Source: Salipiger bermudensis HTCC2601 (GTDB taxonomy: Bacteria > Pseudomonadota > Alphaproteobacteria > Rhodobacterales > Rhodobacteraceae). Taken from it: DNA of 64,000 bases. A program made the position numbers and the translations under genes. Where the stretch lies: positions 614,188-678,187 of the forward strand of contig NZ_DS022276.1 in NCBI RefSeq assembly GCF_000153725.1, written 5' to 3'. Under the pieces are notes generated by a model that was not told the DNA's origin, searched no databases, and saw nothing but the letters and a program-made list of their open reading frames with translations. Position 1 is the first letter of the stretch, and each line of letters opens with the position of its first letter. Shown piece after piece: positions 62,747 through 64,000 of this stretch.

Positions 62747-63470
62747 GCGGCACCGCCTCCTGGTGCAGCGCCTCGCTGGCGGTCTCGACCTCCTGCTCGA
62801 GCCGGGCGAGGAAGGCGTGCTTCGAGAGCCCCGGCTCGATCACCGGCAGGAACTCGACCACGGCAGTGCCGGGCTTGCGGTAGATGCCCTTGCGCGGCCA
62901 GAACAGGCCCACATTGGTGGCCGCCGGCACGCAGGGCTGGCCGGACTGCTGGTAGAGCAGCGCCGCGCCGACCTTGTAGGGCGCCTTGACGCCCGGGGCG
63001 ACGCGGGTGCCCTGCGGGTAGATGATCAACTGGCCGGGCTCGATGGCGCCGCGATCCACGTCCTTGAGCATCTGCGAGATCGCCGCACCACGCTTGCCGC
63101 GATTGACCGGCACGCAGCCGATGCGCATGGCATATTGCCCCAGCACCGGGGCCCAGAGCAGCTCGCGCTTCATGATGAACTTGCCCGCCGGGACGGCGCC
63201 GAAGATCAGGATGATGTCGAGGAAGCTCTGGTGCTTCGAGGCGATGATCACCTCGCCTTGCGGCGGCGTGCCACGGACCTCGGTCTTCAGGCCGACCATC
63301 CAGCCTGCACTCCAGCGCACCCAGCGGCACCACGTGAGACAGGCGGCGCGTGCGCCCTTGCGCGACAGCATCGCCCACGGGAAGAACAAGATGCCGATCA
63401 CCGCCATCCCGCCATAGATCGCCACCAGAAACACCAGCGAGCGCAGCCATTGCAGCGCGTATGCCATCAA
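62733..63470 (-). CDS. plsC: 1-acyl-sn-glycerol-3-phosphate acyltransferase
   Basis: Inner-membrane enzyme of phosphatidic acid synthesis that acylates lysophosphatidate. It has 245 residues. Seen: one N-terminal membrane helix (LVFLVAIYGGMAVIGILFF), the catalytic H-x4-D in ASKHQSFLDIILIFG, VPVNRGKRG, and IIYPQGTRVAPGV, the family's E/Q-G-T-R motif. It overlaps ftsX by 4 bp and the PPOX gene by 14 bp. It may be a second PlsC paralogue; the sequence does not decide. Confidence 0.94.
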   Translation of the reverse strand: MMAYALQWLRSLVFLVAIYGGMAVIGILFFPWAMLSRKGARAACLTWCRWVRWSAGWMVGLKTEVRGTPPQGEVIIASKHQSFLDIILIFGAVPAGKFIMKRELLWAPVLGQYAMRIGCVPVNRGKRGAAISQMLKDVDRGAIEPGQLIIYPQGTRVAPGVKAPYKVGAALLYQQSGQPCVPAATNVGLFWPRKGIYRKPGTAVVEFLPVIEPGLSKHAFLARLEQEVETASEALHQEAVPHAQD

Positions 63471-64000
63471 CTCAATCCTCCAAGAACGCGGCGCGCGGCC
63501 ACCGCCGTCGCGGCAAAGGCCACCACTGCCGCGAGCAGCGGCACCAGCGCCGGAATGCCCCAGTGCCAGCCGCGGAAACTCAGGCCGGTCAGGAAACCGG
63601 CGGTTTCGCCGCCGCTGGGCAACAGGGCCACGGCGCCGACACCAAGCACCGTGCCAACCGCTGCGCCACTGAGCGCCCGCAGGGTGAAGCGGCGCACGAA
63701 GGCGCGCGCGATATAGGCGTCGGTCGCGCCCACGAGGCGCAGCACCGCGATGACCTGCGCATTGGCCGAGAGCGCCGCGTTGGCGGCCAGCGTCACCATG
63801 GCACCGACCGCCGCCGCGATGAGAAGCCCCGAGACCCAGCCCAGCATCTTCAGTCGCGCCGCCGCCGCCACCAAGGGCTTGCGCCAGCGGGCGTGATCGT
63901 CCAGCACCGCGCCAGGCACCTCGGCCTGTAGCCGCAGGCGCAACCCGGCGGCGTCGTAGCCCTGCGAGGTTTCGGTCACCTCGATGAGCTGCGGCACGGG
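63467..64000 (-). CDS. ftsX: Cell division protein FtsX (C-terminal part, cut by window edge)
   Basis: Permease-like partner of FtsE that controls septal peptidoglycan hydrolases. The last 177 residues are present and the start lies beyond the window. Seen: an upstream periplasmic stretch, then four helices of the FtsX domain (GWVSGLLIAAAVGAMVTLAA with NAQVIAVLRLVGATDAYIAR, a signature of FtsX, and SGAAVGTVLGVGAVALL). It overlaps plsC by 4 bp. FtsE would be expected just upstream, outside the window. Confidence 0.88.
   Translation of the reverse strand, partial: PVPQLIEVTETSQGYDAAGLRLRLQAEVPGAVLDDHARWRKPLVAAAARLKMLGWVSGLLIAAAVGAMVTLAANAALSANAQVIAVLRLVGATDAYIARAFVRRFTLRALSGAAVGTVLGVGAVALLPSGGETAGFLTGLSFRGWHWGIPALVPLLAAVVAFAATAVAARRVLGGLS

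Overview
The window comes from a high-GC alphaproteobacterium of the Rhodobacteraceae (Rhodobacter/Roseobacter group). The gene order is the main evidence. It has fnrL-hemN next to a universal stress protein and ccoNOQP-ccoGHIS. It also has a long block joining the ethylmalonyl-CoA (EMC) pathway genes ccr, ecm, mch and mcl2 to sdhCDAB, mdh, sucCDAB and lpd. To my knowledge the Rhodobacter sphaeroides chromosome has a very similar arrangement. I cannot name the species. No rRNA, tRNA, CRISPR array, prophage or insertion sequence is visible, so this looks like core chromosome with small accessory insertions.

Layout. (1) 1-12.3 kb is a micro-aerobic respiration block: hemN (cut by the window edge), fnrL, a DUF1428 gene, a Usp gene, the cbb3 oxidase operon ccoNOQP, a LysR regulator and the oxidase assembly operon ccoGHIS. 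Four FNR-type boxes sit in its promoters. ccoI carries a one-base deletion that breaks its frame. (2) 12.5-18.3 kb holds a GMC oxidoreductase, a divergent Lrp/alanine dehydrogenase pair, a cation efflux pump, mscL and a YtoQ gene, separated by copies of a dispersed intergenic repeat. (3) 18.5-25.0 kb is the cell-shape operon mreBCD-mrdA-mrdB with a hydroxyacid dehydrogenase fused onto its end. (4) 25.2-28.1 kb has a hotdog thioesterase, a RecD-like helicase, and a LuxR-type autoinducer receptor preceded by a 65-residue gene.

(5) 28.3-33.2 kb has divergent ccr and ecm, then an H-NS/HvrA-like gene coupled to deoD. (6) 33.2-38.6 kb is a branched-chain-amino-acid-type ABC operon ending in a DUF1989 gene. 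(7) 38.8-40.3 kb has two very small genes and a transglutaminase. (8) 40.4-47.9 kb, all on the minus strand, has sdhCDA, two related lipoproteins and sdhB, with the mcl2-nnrU-DUF1737-mch cluster upstream. (9) 48.2-61.2 kb, plus strand, has a secreted small protein, mdh, a glycosyltransferase, sucC, a 116-residue membrane protein, sucD, sucA, sucB, a 78-residue protein, two MAPEG proteins and lpd. (10) 61.3-64 kb has a Tat-exported intradiol dioxygenase, then ftsX (cut by the window edge)-plsC-PPOX.

How it works together. FnrL probably switches on heme synthesis and the high-affinity oxidase with its assembly factors when oxygen falls. Ccr, Ecm, Mch and Mcl2 carry much of acetyl-CoA assimilation without a glyoxylate shunt and feed malate and succinyl-CoA into the adjacent TCA genes. 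The most interesting signals are a pair of identical TGTGATCACA palindromes 20-21 bp apart found only upstream of sdhC and sucC, the paralogous lipoproteins inside the sdh operon, a terminator-shaped hairpin in the mcl2 leader, the small gene coupled to luxR, and the ccoI frameshift.
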